DNA of 64,000 bases, from assembly GCF_004912145.1 (NCBI RefSeq), contig NZ_STGT01000007.1:124001-188000 (forward strand), given 5' to 3'. The stretch comes from Peteryoungia rhizophila. Lineage in GTDB: Bacteria; Pseudomonadota; Alphaproteobacteria; Rhizobiales; Rhizobiaceae. The position numbers and the translations under genes were made by a program. Below the pieces are notes generated by a model, which saw only the letters and a program-made list of their open reading frames with translations, did not search any database and was not told the origin of the DNA. Shown piece by piece: positions 8,186 to 16,896 of the stretch (positions are counted from its first letter, which is position 1; each line of letters opens with the position of its first letter).

Positions 8186-9052
8186 ATGAATCATGTGGGA
8201 TCGGTCGTTGTGAAGAAAGCCGCGCGTATTGCAGGCCTGTGCGTGATGATGTCGGTCGGGGCGGTGCTCGCTGGGTGCCAGTCCGACCCGGATATCGACA
8301 TCAGCAAGCTCGCTGCCGAGACCGAACCGCCGGAAGTCCTCTACAATCAGGGCCTCGCCAACATCAAGGCGGGTAACATGGGCGAAGCGTCGCGCAAGTT
8401 CGACGCTGTCGATGCGCAGCATCCGTTCTCCGAGTGGTCGCGCAAGTCGCTCGTCATGAGCACGTTCACCAAATATCGGCTTGGCCGCTATGCGGATGCC
8501 ATCGCCTCCGGCAACCGCTACATGAACCTCTATCCGAAGTCCGAGGACGCTGCCTATGCGCAGTATCTCGTCGGACTTTCCTACTGGAAGCAGATCTCCA
8601 GCGTCACGCAGGACCAGCGCAATTCGGTGAAGACCATCGAGGCGATGCAGCGGGTCGTCAACGAATTCCCCGATTCGGAGTATGTCGACGATGCGCAGGC
8701 CAAGATGCGTTTCGCTCGCGACCAGCTGGCCGGCAAGGAAATGCAGGTCGGACGCTATTATCTGGAGCGCAAGGAATACCTCGCGGCCGTCTCGCGTTTC
8801 CGCGTCGTGGTCGAGCAGTATCCGAACACGAACCAGATCGAGGAAGCGCTCGCACGTCTGGTCGAGTCCTACTATGCCATGGGTGTCGTCTCGGAAGCGC
8901 AGGCTGCCGCCGCCGTCCTCGGTCATAACTATCCGGACAGCCAGTGGTATGCCGACAGCTACGCGCTGTTGCAGAAGGGCGGCGTCGAGCCGCGTGAGAA
9001 CGCCGGGTCGTGGATCACCCGCGCCGGCCGCAGGCTGCTGGTCGGGACCTGA
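8186..9052 (+). CDS. bamD: Outer membrane protein assembly factor BamD (ComL-type lipoprotein)
   Basis: A 288-residue lipoprotein of the BAM complex, which folds beta-barrel proteins into the outer membrane. The N-terminus has a basic start, a hydrophobic core and the lipobox LAGC, with the lipidated Cys at residue 31; the residues after it (QSDPD) do not favour inner-membrane retention. The remainder is tetratricopeptide-like repeats typical of BamD (PPEVLYNQGLANIKAGN, then repeated YxxGRYxDA patterns). ATG 8186 is preferred over upstream in-frame codons because it gives a clean signal peptide. It lies between lpxC and recN, the usual rhizobial order. Confidence 0.95.
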   Translation: MNHVGSVVVKKAARIAGLCVMMSVGAVLAGCQSDPDIDISKLAAETEPPEVLYNQGLANIKAGNMGEASRKFDAVDAQHPFSEWSRKSLVMSTFTKYRLGRYADAIASGNRYMNLYPKSEDAAYAQYLVGLSYWKQISSVTQDQRNSVKTIEAMQRVVNEFPDSEYVDDAQAKMRFARDQLAGKEMQVGRYYLERKEYLAAVSRFRVVVEQYPNTNQIEEALARLVESYYAMGVVSEAQAAAAVLGHNYPDSQWYADSYALLQKGGVEPRENAGSWITRAGRRLLVGT

Positions 9053-9085
9053 CGGTCCTAAGTCACGAAGTGAGAACCTGAGCCC

Positions 9086-10759
9086 ATGCTGGTCCAGCTG
9101 TCGATCCGCGATATCGTTTTGATCGAGCGGCTGGATCTCGCCTTCGAAGCCGGTCTCTCCGTGCTGACCGGCGAGACGGGTGCTGGTAAGTCAATTCTCC
9201 TCGACAGTCTGTCGCTTGCGCTCGGTGGTCGCGGCGATGGCTCTCTCGTGCGCCATGGCGAGGACAAGGGACAGGTGACGGCTGTGTTCGACGTGGACAA
9301 TAGCCACTCCGCACGCACCTTGCTCAAGGGCAATGGCGTCGATGACGACGGTGATCTCATCTTCCGCCGCGTGCAATCGGCCGATGGGCGCACCCGTGCC
9401 TACATCAACGACCAGCCGGTCAGCGTGCAGCTCATGCGTCAGGTCGGGCAGTTGCTTGTCGAAATCCACGGACAGCACGACGACCGGGCCCTGATCGATA
9501 ACAATGCGCATCGCATGCTGCTCGACGCCTTTGCGGGGCTCACCGACGAAGCTGTGAACCTCGGCGAAAGCTATCGCCGCTGGCGGGATGCTGAGCGTTT
9601 CTTCAAGACCCACAAGGCGAAGGTCGAGGCCGCCGCCCGTGAGGCTGACTATCTGCGCGCGTCCGTGGAGGAACTCGAGACGCTTTCGCCGCTCGATGGT
9701 GAAGAGGACGACCTCGCCGAGCGGCGCTCGGCCATGCAGAAGTCGGAGCGGATTGCAGGCGACATTGCCGAGGCTTCGGAATTCCTGAATGGCAACGCGT
9801 CCCCCGTGCCCCATATCGCGTCGCTGATGCGTCGCCTGGAGCGCAAGAGCCACGAAGCTCCCGGACTGCTCGAAGAGACCGTGCAGCTGCTCGGGACCGC
9901 GCTCGACACGCTTTCTGCCGCCCAGATGGAAGTGGAGGCGGCGCTGCGCCGCACCGAATTCGATCCCCGCGAACTGGAGCGGGTCGAGGAGCGTCTGTTT
10001 GCTCTCAGAGCCGCCGGCCGCAAATACTCCGTCGCGGTTGTCGACCTTCCGGCGCTCGCCGAGAAAATGGTGGCGGATCTGGCGGATCTCGATGCTGGTG
10101 AGGAGCGTCTCGGCCAGCTGGAGGCCGCCGTGCACGAGACCAGGGTCCATTACGATCACCTAGCCCAGCAATTGTCTGCCAAGCGCCAGAAAGCAGCCCA
10201 GGCCTTGGCTGATGCCGTCATGCAGGAACTGCCGGCGCTCAAGCTGGAACGGGCCCGCTTCATGGTCGAGGTGGCGGCCGATCCCGAGAACGCCACGGCA
10301 GACGGCATCGATACGGTGGAATTCCATGTCCAGACCAATCCCGGCACGCGCCCGGGTCCGATCATGAAGGTTGCCTCGGGTGGCGAGCTCTCGCGCTTCC
10401 TGCTGGCGCTGAAGGTTGCACTCGCGGATCGCGGATCCGCGCCGACATTGGTCTTCGACGAGATCGATACCGGTGTCGGTGGTGCGGTGGCCGATGCCAT
10501 CGGCCAGCGGCTCAAGCGGCTCGCGGCCAGGGTGCAGGTCCTTTCCGTCACCCATGCGCCGCAGGTCGCCGCGCGCGCCTCCACGCATTTCCTGATTTCC
10601 AAGGGCCCGACCGGCGATGCGGGCGACAAGATCGCAACGCGGGTGGCGATCATGGAGCCTGACCATCGCAAGGAAGAGATTGCGCGCATGCTCGCGGGTG
10701 CCTCTGTGACCGACGAAGCACGGGCGGCAGCGGCCAAGCTGCTTGCGGCCGGCGAGTGA
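9086..10759 (+). CDS. recN: DNA repair protein RecN (SMC-like ATPase)
   Basis: A 557-residue SMC-family ATPase acting in recombinational repair of double-strand breaks. Walker A GETGAGKS is at residues 29-36, the ABC signature VASGGELSRFLLALK near 430, and Walker B LVFDEIDTGVGG near 455. Between them are two arms rich in Glu, Arg and Ala, consistent with a coiled coil. Length matches RecN. It starts 33 bases after bamD and probably shares its transcript. No LexA-like GTTC-N7-GTTC box was seen immediately upstream. Confidence 0.96.
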   Translation: MLVQLSIRDIVLIERLDLAFEAGLSVLTGETGAGKSILLDSLSLALGGRGDGSLVRHGEDKGQVTAVFDVDNSHSARTLLKGNGVDDDGDLIFRRVQSADGRTRAYINDQPVSVQLMRQVGQLLVEIHGQHDDRALIDNNAHRMLLDAFAGLTDEAVNLGESYRRWRDAERFFKTHKAKVEAAAREADYLRASVEELETLSPLDGEEDDLAERRSAMQKSERIAGDIAEASEFLNGNASPVPHIASLMRRLERKSHEAPGLLEETVQLLGTALDTLSAAQMEVEAALRRTEFDPRELERVEERLFALRAAGRKYSVAVVDLPALAEKMVADLADLDAGEERLGQLEAAVHETRVHYDHLAQQLSAKRQKAAQALADAVMQELPALKLERARFMVEVAADPENATADGIDTVEFHVQTNPGTRPGPIMKVASGGELSRFLLALKVALADRGSAPTLVFDEIDTGVGGAVADAIGQRLKRLAARVQVLSVTHAPQVAARASTHFLISKGPTGDAGDKIATRVAIMEPDHRKEEIARMLAGASVTDEARAAAAKLLAAGE

Positions 10760-10817
10760 TCTCCATCCGCCCGGTGTTGGTTGCGATTCTCACCAAAACC
10801 TGTTTCGCTGGTCCGCC

Positions 10818-12266
10818 ATGCTTGAACTGATCCAGATCTACTGGGCCGAGACCCTTGCCGTGCTCTCCGTGGTCTTCGGTACGATCGCCGCGACCCATGC
10901 GGCGATGACCAAGCGCGAAGTTCGCTCTGCCCTCGGCTGGGTAGGCGTGATCATCCTCTCGCCGCTGGTGGGAGCCATGATATATGCGGTGGCGGGTATC
11001 AACCGCATTCGGCGCGCGACCCTCATTTCTCGACGTGCCCTGGAACTCGACGAGATCTGGCGCAGTCTCTCGCTCTATGCCGTCAGCCGCGAAACGGTGG
11101 CCACGCAGTTCGGCGCCAGGTTCGGACAGATGAAGCTGCTCGGGGATAAGGTGACCCGCCGTCCGCTTTCGTCCGGCAACCACATCGCGATGCTCACCAC
11201 CGGTGAGGAGACCTTTGACGGGATGTGCTGGGCGATCGAGGCTGCTGAACAGAGCATCATCCTCGAAACCTATATTTTCGATCGTGATGCCGTCGGCCTG
11301 CGTATCGCGGATTGTCTGATCGCTGCCCATCGGCGCGGTGTCGTTGTGCGCGTGATCGTCGATGCCGTCGGTGCGCGTTACAGCGTGCCCAGCATCATCG
11401 GCTATCTGGAAGAGGGCGGCGTTCCGGTGGCGGTCTTCAACGGTCAGGTCATCATGGGGCTCCGGCTTCCTTACGCCAATCTGCGCACCCACCGGAAGAT
11501 CATGGTGGTGGATGGTGCGACAGCCTTCGTCGGCGGCATGAATATCCGCGCCGGCTTTGTCGGGTCTGATGGTGCGCGTGACACGCATTTCAGGGTGACC
11601 GGTCCCGTCGTCGCCGACATCCTGGCGGTCGCGGCCGAAGACTGGCATTTCGAGACGGGTGAGGTTCTGCTGGGGCCGGAGTGGCGGGTGCGGCTCGACG
11701 ATGCGGTGTCGGGGACGGGGACCGCGATCCGGGCCGTGGTGTCGGGGCCGGATACCCATATCGAGACGAATCACCGGCTCTTGCTCGGTGCCTTTTCAGT
11801 CGCCGAACGCTCGATCCGGATCGTCTCGCCCTATTTCCTGCCGGATACGACCTTCATCGCGGCGTTGAATACGGCGGCACGGCGGGGCGTGCAGGTCGAT
11901 GTGATCGTGCCTTCGCAGAACAATCTCGCCATCGTGGCACGTGCGATGATGGGGCAGTTTGACCAGATCCTGCGGGAAGGCTGTCGCGTACATCTGTCGA
12001 CCGGCACTTTCGACCATTCAAAGCTGATGGTGGTCGACCGGCAATGGTGTTTCGTCGGATCCTCCAATCTCGATTCGCGTTCGCTCAGGCTCAATTTCGA
12101 GATCGATCTCGAAGTGTATGACCGGGTGCTGGCCGAACAGATCGAAGACCGTATCGACGAGAGGCTGGGGACGGCGGAAGAGATGACCCTCGAAAGCCTG
12201 AGGGCACGTTCCCTGCCGAACCGGATAATCGACCGCTTTTTCTGGCTCGGATCGCCCTATCTTTGA
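10818..12266 (+). CDS. cls: Cardiolipin synthase (phospholipase D superfamily)
   Basis: A 482-residue inner-membrane enzyme that condenses phosphatidylglycerol molecules into cardiolipin. Two N-terminal membrane segments lie at about residues 8-28 and 40-60. Both HxKx4D catalytic motifs are present: HRKIMVVDG near residue 224 and HSKLMVVDR near residue 399, each followed by a GGMN or GSSN block. ATG 10818 was chosen because the product then begins with the first membrane segment; an upstream in-frame start overlaps recN and adds an unlikely leader. Other PLD-fold phosphatidyltransferases are possible, but the layout is that of bacterial Cls. Confidence 0.92.
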   Translation: MLELIQIYWAETLAVLSVVFGTIAATHAAMTKREVRSALGWVGVIILSPLVGAMIYAVAGINRIRRATLISRRALELDEIWRSLSLYAVSRETVATQFGARFGQMKLLGDKVTRRPLSSGNHIAMLTTGEETFDGMCWAIEAAEQSIILETYIFDRDAVGLRIADCLIAAHRRGVVVRVIVDAVGARYSVPSIIGYLEEGGVPVAVFNGQVIMGLRLPYANLRTHRKIMVVDGATAFVGGMNIRAGFVGSDGARDTHFRVTGPVVADILAVAAEDWHFETGEVLLGPEWRVRLDDAVSGTGTAIRAVVSGPDTHIETNHRLLLGAFSVAERSIRIVSPYFLPDTTFIAALNTAARRGVQVDVIVPSQNNLAIVARAMMGQFDQILREGCRVHLSTGTFDHSKLMVVDRQWCFVGSSNLDSRSLRLNFEIDLEVYDRVLAEQIEDRIDERLGTAEEMTLESLRARSLPNRIIDRFFWLGSPYL

Positions 12267-12341
12267 CAAATGAACGGCCATTCGTGGCTGTCAGGGCCGC
12301 AACGGTCAACGCCTCGAAAGACGACGGATGCACCTGGTGTG

Positions 12342-13154
12342 ATGAAAAAGATAAAGCCCAGCCTCGCTCGCACGATGGTGACCTCGCTGCGCAATCGCAA
12401 ATCGCGGCCGGGCGAGCGTGTTTCATCCGGGACGACCGAGGGGGTAATGACGGTCGCCTCCTACAATGTGCACAAATGCGTCGGCACCGACGGCCGTTTC
12501 GATCCGGAGCGGATCATCGATGTCATCCGCGAAATAGGGCCCGACGTGATCGCACTACAGGAGGCGGATCAGCGCTTCGGCGAGCGGTCCGGTCTGCTCG
12601 ATCTCAACCGACTCAGGCTCGAAACCGGATTGCTGGCGGTTCCCGTCATCGCCGGTCCGAAGTCACATGGCTGGCGCGGCAATGTGCTCCTGTTTCGCGA
12701 GGGCATCGTGCGCGACGTGCACCAGATTGCGCTGCCGGGGCTCGAACCGCGGGGCGCGCTGGTCGCGGAGATCGATCTCGAAGGCAAGGCGGGGCTGCGC
12801 GTCATCGCTGCCCACCTCGGGCTCCTGCGTTGGGCGCGGCGGCAGCAGGCCGACGTGATCCTCGATCTCCTGCAGAGCCGGGACGAGCGGCCGACGCTGC
12901 TGATGGGCGACTTTAACGAGTGGCGGCTGGGACCTGGCTCGGCGCTGACCCGGCTCGAGCCCATCTTCGGGCCGCTACCGCCGGCGATCCCGAGCTTTCC
13001 GGCACGGCTACCTGTACTTTCGCTCGACCGGATCATGGCCAACAGGGCGGGGTTGATCGCGGATCTGACCGTGCATGATACGCCGCTCGCCCGAGTGGCG
13101 TCGGATCATTTGCCGCTGACGGCAAGGCTTGATCTCGGCAAGGTGGAGGACTGA
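12342..13154 (+). CDS. Endonuclease/exonuclease/phosphatase-fold protein
   Basis: About 270 residues. The catalytic fold begins with TVASYNVHKCVG (first metal-binding Asn) and continues with DVIALQEAD (metal-binding Glu), LLMGDFNEW (Asp/Asn) and ends with VASDHLPLTARL (Asp/His), all in the right order for a Mg-dependent EEP phosphodiesterase. The substrate is unknown. It starts 75 bases after cls, and in several bacteria an EEP protein accompanies a PLD-type cardiolipin synthase, so a role in lipid metabolism is plausible but inferred. The start is uncertain: ATG codons at 12270, 12342 and 12447 are all in frame, and only the last follows a purine-rich GAGGGGG. The basic N-terminal 35 residues carry no obvious domain. 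Confidence 0.85.
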   Translation: MKKIKPSLARTMVTSLRNRKSRPGERVSSGTTEGVMTVASYNVHKCVGTDGRFDPERIIDVIREIGPDVIALQEADQRFGERSGLLDLNRLRLETGLLAVPVIAGPKSHGWRGNVLLFREGIVRDVHQIALPGLEPRGALVAEIDLEGKAGLRVIAAHLGLLRWARRQQADVILDLLQSRDERPTLLMGDFNEWRLGPGSALTRLEPIFGPLPPAIPSFPARLPVLSLDRIMANRAGLIADLTVHDTPLARVASDHLPLTARLDLGKVED

Positions 13155-13217
13155 GGGCCGGGCCTTTTCATTCGCCGATTTTCCGCTAAACCCGACTGGA
13201 GATTTCCGGAGGTTGCC

Positions 13218-15374
13218 ATGGCCGTTGACACCAGTCCCGTCGAAACCCTGAGCGAGGAGCAGGCGAAGGCCGAGCTACAGCGGCTCGCGGCCGAGATCGC
13301 CCATCACGACGCGCTCTATCACGGCAAGGACCAGCCGGAGATCTCGGATGCGGACTACGACGCGCTGAAGCAGCGCAACGATGCGATCGAGGCACAGTTT
13401 CCGCAAATGGTGCGCACTGACAGTCCGTCGCAGCGGGTGGGTGCCGCCCCTGCCGGGATCTTTGCCCAGGTCGTGCATGCAAGGCCGATGCTATCGCTCG
13501 ACAATGCGTTTTCCGACGAGGACGTGCAGGACTTCGTGGCCTCGGTCTATCGCTTCCTCGGGCAGATGCCGGACAATTCCATCGCGTTCACGGCCGAGCC
13601 AAAGATCGACGGGCTCTCCATGTCGCTGCGCTACGAGAACCGCAAGCTGGTGACGGCCGCCACGCGAGGCGACGGGACGACCGGTGAAAACGTCACGGCC
13701 AATATCCGCACGATCCGGGAAATCCCGGAGGAACTGCCGGCCGACGCGCCTGACATCGTCGAGGTGCGCGGCGAGGTCTACATGGCGAAATCCGACTTCA
13801 TGGCGCTCAACGCGCAGATGGAGGCCGAGGGCAAGCAGACCTATGTCAACCCGCGCAACACCGCCTCGGGCTCGCTGCGCCAGCTCGACCCGAAGGTGAC
13901 GGCCAGCCGCAATCTGCGCTTCTTCGCCTATGCCTGGGGCGAGATCAGCCAGATGCCTGAAGACACCCAGTGGGGCATGGTACAGGTGTTCAAACGCTGG
14001 GGCTTCCCGGTCAATCCATTGACGCGGCGGCTGAGCTCCGTCGAGGAGATCATCGCGCATTACAGCGACATCGGTCTCAAGCGCGCCGATCTGGATTACG
14101 ATATCGACGGTGTCGTCTACAAGGTTGACCGGCTCGACCTGCAGGCCCGCCTCGGCTTCCGTTCGCGTTCGCCACGCTGGGCAACGGCCCACAAGTTCCC
14201 GGCGGAACAGGCCTTCACGACGGTCGAAGCCATTGACATTCAGGTTGGGCGCACCGGTGCGCTGACACCGGTCGCCCGGCTCACGCCCGTGACGGTCGGT
14301 GGTGTGGTCGTGACCAATGCCACCCTGCACAATGCCGATTACATCGAGGGCATCGGAAATTCCGGCCAGCGCATCCGCGAGGATGAGCATGATATCAGGA
14401 TTGGTGACACGGTCATCGTCCAGCGCGCCGGTGACGTCATTCCGCAGGTGCTCGACGTCGTGCTGGAGAAGCGGCCCGAGGGGGCGGCAAAGTATGTCTT
14501 CCCGACGAAATGCCCGGTTTGCGGCAGCCACGCGGTGCGGGAGAAGAACGAGAAGACCGGCAAGCTCGATTCGGTCACTCGCTGCACCGGCGGTTTCGTC
14601 TGCCGTGCCCAGGCGGTCGAGCACATCAAGCATTTCGTCTCGCGCAATGCCTTCGACATCGAGGGGCTCGGCACCAAGCAGGTCGACTTCTTCTTCGAGA
14701 GCGAGGATCCGGCGCTGATGATCCGCGCGGCGCCCGATATCTTCACCCTCAAGGTGCGCCAGGAGCAATCGCTGACCAAGCTGGAGAATATCGAAGGCTT
14801 CGGCCGCGTCAGCGTGCGCAAGCTGTTCGAGGCGATCGATGCGCGGCGTGAGATTGCGCTCAACCGCTTCATCTTCGCGCTCGGCATCCGTCATGTCGGG
14901 GAGACAACGGCAAAGCTGCTGGCGCGCTCCTATGGCAGCTACGCTGCGTTCTCCGAGGCGATGCAGGCGGCAGCGCCGAAGTTCGGCGATGCCTGGAACG
15001 ACCTCAACAACATTGAAGGCATCGGCGAGGTCGTTGCCGCCTCGATCGTCGAGTTCTTCAAGGAACCACGCAACCTCGAGGTCGTGCAACGCCTGCTCGA
15101 CGAGGTGCGCCCGCTCGATGCAGAAGCCGCTCTCACCACCGGAAGTCCTGTCGTCGGCAAAACCGTGGTCTTTACCGGATCGCTCGAGCGGTTCACGCGT
15201 GACGAGGCGAAGGCGCGTGCCGAATCCCTGGGTGCCAAGGTGGCCGGGTCCGTGTCCAAGAAGACCGACTACGTGGTTGCAGGGCCAGGGGCGGGTTCGA
15301 AACTGGACAAGGCGCGGGAACTGGGCGTTCAGGTCATGACCGAAGACGAGTGGCTGGAACTGATCGCCGGCTGA
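13218..15374 (+). CDS. ligA: NAD-dependent DNA ligase LigA
   Basis: A 718-residue enzyme that seals nicks using NAD. Order of parts: Ia domain with the NMN-binding Tyr region (HDALYHGKDQPEISDADYD), adenylation domain with the catalytic Lys in EPKIDGLS near residue 130, OB fold, a four-Cys zinc finger (CPVCGSH and CTGGFVCRAQ), helix-hairpin-helix repeats (NIEGFGRVS, NIEGIGEVVA), and a C-terminal BRCT domain (GKTVVFTGSLERFTRDEAKA). The ATG follows GGAGGTTGCC. The stop codon abuts that of the opposing gene with no base between them. Confidence 0.98.
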   Translation: MAVDTSPVETLSEEQAKAELQRLAAEIAHHDALYHGKDQPEISDADYDALKQRNDAIEAQFPQMVRTDSPSQRVGAAPAGIFAQVVHARPMLSLDNAFSDEDVQDFVASVYRFLGQMPDNSIAFTAEPKIDGLSMSLRYENRKLVTAATRGDGTTGENVTANIRTIREIPEELPADAPDIVEVRGEVYMAKSDFMALNAQMEAEGKQTYVNPRNTASGSLRQLDPKVTASRNLRFFAYAWGEISQMPEDTQWGMVQVFKRWGFPVNPLTRRLSSVEEIIAHYSDIGLKRADLDYDIDGVVYKVDRLDLQARLGFRSRSPRWATAHKFPAEQAFTTVEAIDIQVGRTGALTPVARLTPVTVGGVVVTNATLHNADYIEGIGNSGQRIREDEHDIRIGDTVIVQRAGDVIPQVLDVVLEKRPEGAAKYVFPTKCPVCGSHAVREKNEKTGKLDSVTRCTGGFVCRAQAVEHIKHFVSRNAFDIEGLGTKQVDFFFESEDPALMIRAAPDIFTLKVRQEQSLTKLENIEGFGRVSVRKLFEAIDARREIALNRFIFALGIRHVGETTAKLLARSYGSYAAFSEAMQAAAPKFGDAWNDLNNIEGIGEVVAASIVEFFKEPRNLEVVQRLLDEVRPLDAEAALTTGSPVVGKTVVFTGSLERFTRDEAKARAESLGAKVAGSVSKKTDYVVAGPGAGSKLDKARELGVQVMTEDEWLELIAG

Positions 15375-16220
15375 TCACGCGACGCTGAAGGCGGCGTCGG
15401 GTAGGTCGATGGCCGGGCTGTCTATATGTGCAGTGCGGGGCAGGTCGCGTTCGAGCACGATGCGGTTGCGGCCGGCAGATTTCGCGATGTAGAGCGCCCG
15501 GTCGGCGGCGGCGTAGACGGCTGAGAAATCCAGGATCGGGGTGATGTCGGCCAGCCCCCCGGAGACCGTGACCGTGATGGTGTGATGAACGGCTTCGATC
15601 TGGCGGTTGGCGACAGTACGGCGCAGTTTCTCCGCGAGCGACACCACTTCGGCGAAATCCGTGTCGCGGAAGAGGATTGCGAATTCCTCCCCGCCAATGC
15701 GGGCGACGAGATGCGGCGGCCCGGCAGTTTCCTTCAGCATCTCGGCGACCGAAACGATCACGTCGTCACCTGCCAAGTGCCCGTAGCGATCGTTGATCTG
15801 CTTGAAGCGATCGATGTCGATGATCAGCAAATATCCCCGCTCTACCTGGGAAAGGTCGTCGATGAAGGCGCGGCGATTGAGCAGGCCCGAGAGCATGTCG
15901 GTTCGGCTCATCTGGCGGAATTCGAGGCGCGTTCGGGCAAGATGGATCACGGCATAGCCCATGTAGAGTGAGCAGAGCATCGTCAGCGCGAACGACACGA
16001 TGAAGGCGATTCCGCAGCCGATTGCGAGGTCTCGCAGCAGTGGGTTGAGTAGGACACCCAGAGCGTGCAGGACGACGAGGGTCGAAGCCACCATCGTGCA
16101 TGCAATGATCGAGGTTCGGATGGACAACCGCGTCGCGAAACGCATCACGGGATCCCAATTGTCGAACTCTGTCAGTCCTATGTCGCGAATTACCCAGGCC
16201 TCTATACGTTTCTTCAACAT
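15375..16220 (-). CDS. Membrane-anchored diguanylate cyclase (GGDEF), second copy
   Basis: A 281-residue protein that closely parallels the gene at 672-1526: two membrane hairpins at about residues 35-57 and 65-95, then SRTDMLSGL and GGEEF at exactly 176-180. The catalytic stretch IDIDRFKQINDRYGH is intact, so c-di-GMP synthesis is expected. The RxxD inhibitory site is missing (GPPH at the equivalent place). ATG 16220 was chosen; a GTG at 16253 is in frame and possible. Its stop is adjacent to the ligA stop, the two sharing the palindrome TGATCA. Confidence 0.92.
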   Translation of the reverse strand: MLKKRIEAWVIRDIGLTEFDNWDPVMRFATRLSIRTSIIACTMVASTLVVLHALGVLLNPLLRDLAIGCGIAFIVSFALTMLCSLYMGYAVIHLARTRLEFRQMSRTDMLSGLLNRRAFIDDLSQVERGYLLIIDIDRFKQINDRYGHLAGDDVIVSVAEMLKETAGPPHLVARIGGEEFAILFRDTDFAEVVSLAEKLRRTVANRQIEAVHHTITVTVSGGLADITPILDFSAVYAAADRALYIAKSAGRNRIVLERDLPRTAHIDSPAIDLPDAAFSVA

Positions 16221-16470
16221 CACCACCGCCCACACAATATGACTTGAAATCACGGTTGCCCATGAACCGCCACATCGACTTCGGTGGCGTTATCTATTCT
16301 GAAATATCTCTGACCCAATGACTATGCGGCCGTCTGCGGTAAAGGTGAACAAAGCCGCCCCGACAGTAAAGCCGTCTCCTGCACTTACACCAAAATTAAT
16401 CCATCACAAATTAAGTTTAGATGAATCTGTAACTCTGGATTGCATATTCTGTCGTTTCGATACGGGACGC

Positions 16471-16896
16471 TCACGGTTCCGTGAAGCTGCCGGGCAGTAC
16501 GCTCAAGCGGTAGCGTGATGGGTCGTTGACGAAGAGCAGGCCGCCTTTACTCGTCGAACCGGCGGCCACATAGTCGAAGGTGACCTGCACCTCTTCGATG
16601 GGTGTGGTGCCGTCCAGGAGGGCGCCCTTGACCTCGACTGCCGCTGCTGTCGCATCGGAGGCATTTCGGACCTCGACCATGACGCGCCATCCCTTGGCAA
16701 CGGGTTCGACGTCGAGCACCTGTGCCGACAATTCCGGCGGGCGATCGTCAGTCTTCATGGCTTCCCACAGAATCCAGCCGGTCATGGCAAGCACGATGAG
16801 CGTGGCGAATAGACCGGTCAGCCATTCGACCCAGTGAGGGCTGATCTGCTCTGCGTTCTTGCTGAGACTGGAACGGGTCACGATATTTTTCCTCAC
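16471..16896 (-). CDS. TIGR02588-family single-pass membrane protein
   Basis: 141 residues: a short basic N-terminus, one membrane segment near residues 27-47 (WLTGLFATLIVLAMTGWILW), then an Ig-like periplasmic part with VEVRNASDATAAAVEVKG. I recognise it as the TIGR02588 family, a conserved rhizobial protein of unknown function that occurs beside TIGR02587. The start overlaps the stop of the TIGR02587 gene by four bases, so the two are co-translated with the multi-pass partner first. No catalytic motif is visible. A partner or substrate-binding subunit role is only a guess. Confidence 0.85.
   Translation of the reverse strand: MRKNIVTRSSLSKNAEQISPHWVEWLTGLFATLIVLAMTGWILWEAMKTDDRPPELSAQVLDVEPVAKGWRVMVEVRNASDATAAAVEVKGALLDGTTPIEEVQVTFDYVAAGSTSKGGLLFVNDPSRYRLSVLPGSFTEP

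Noticed and set aside
13491..15089. 532-codon open frame on the minus strand
   Set aside because: Antisense to ligA; the residues are Asp/Arg/His-rich with no domain, a codon-position shadow.
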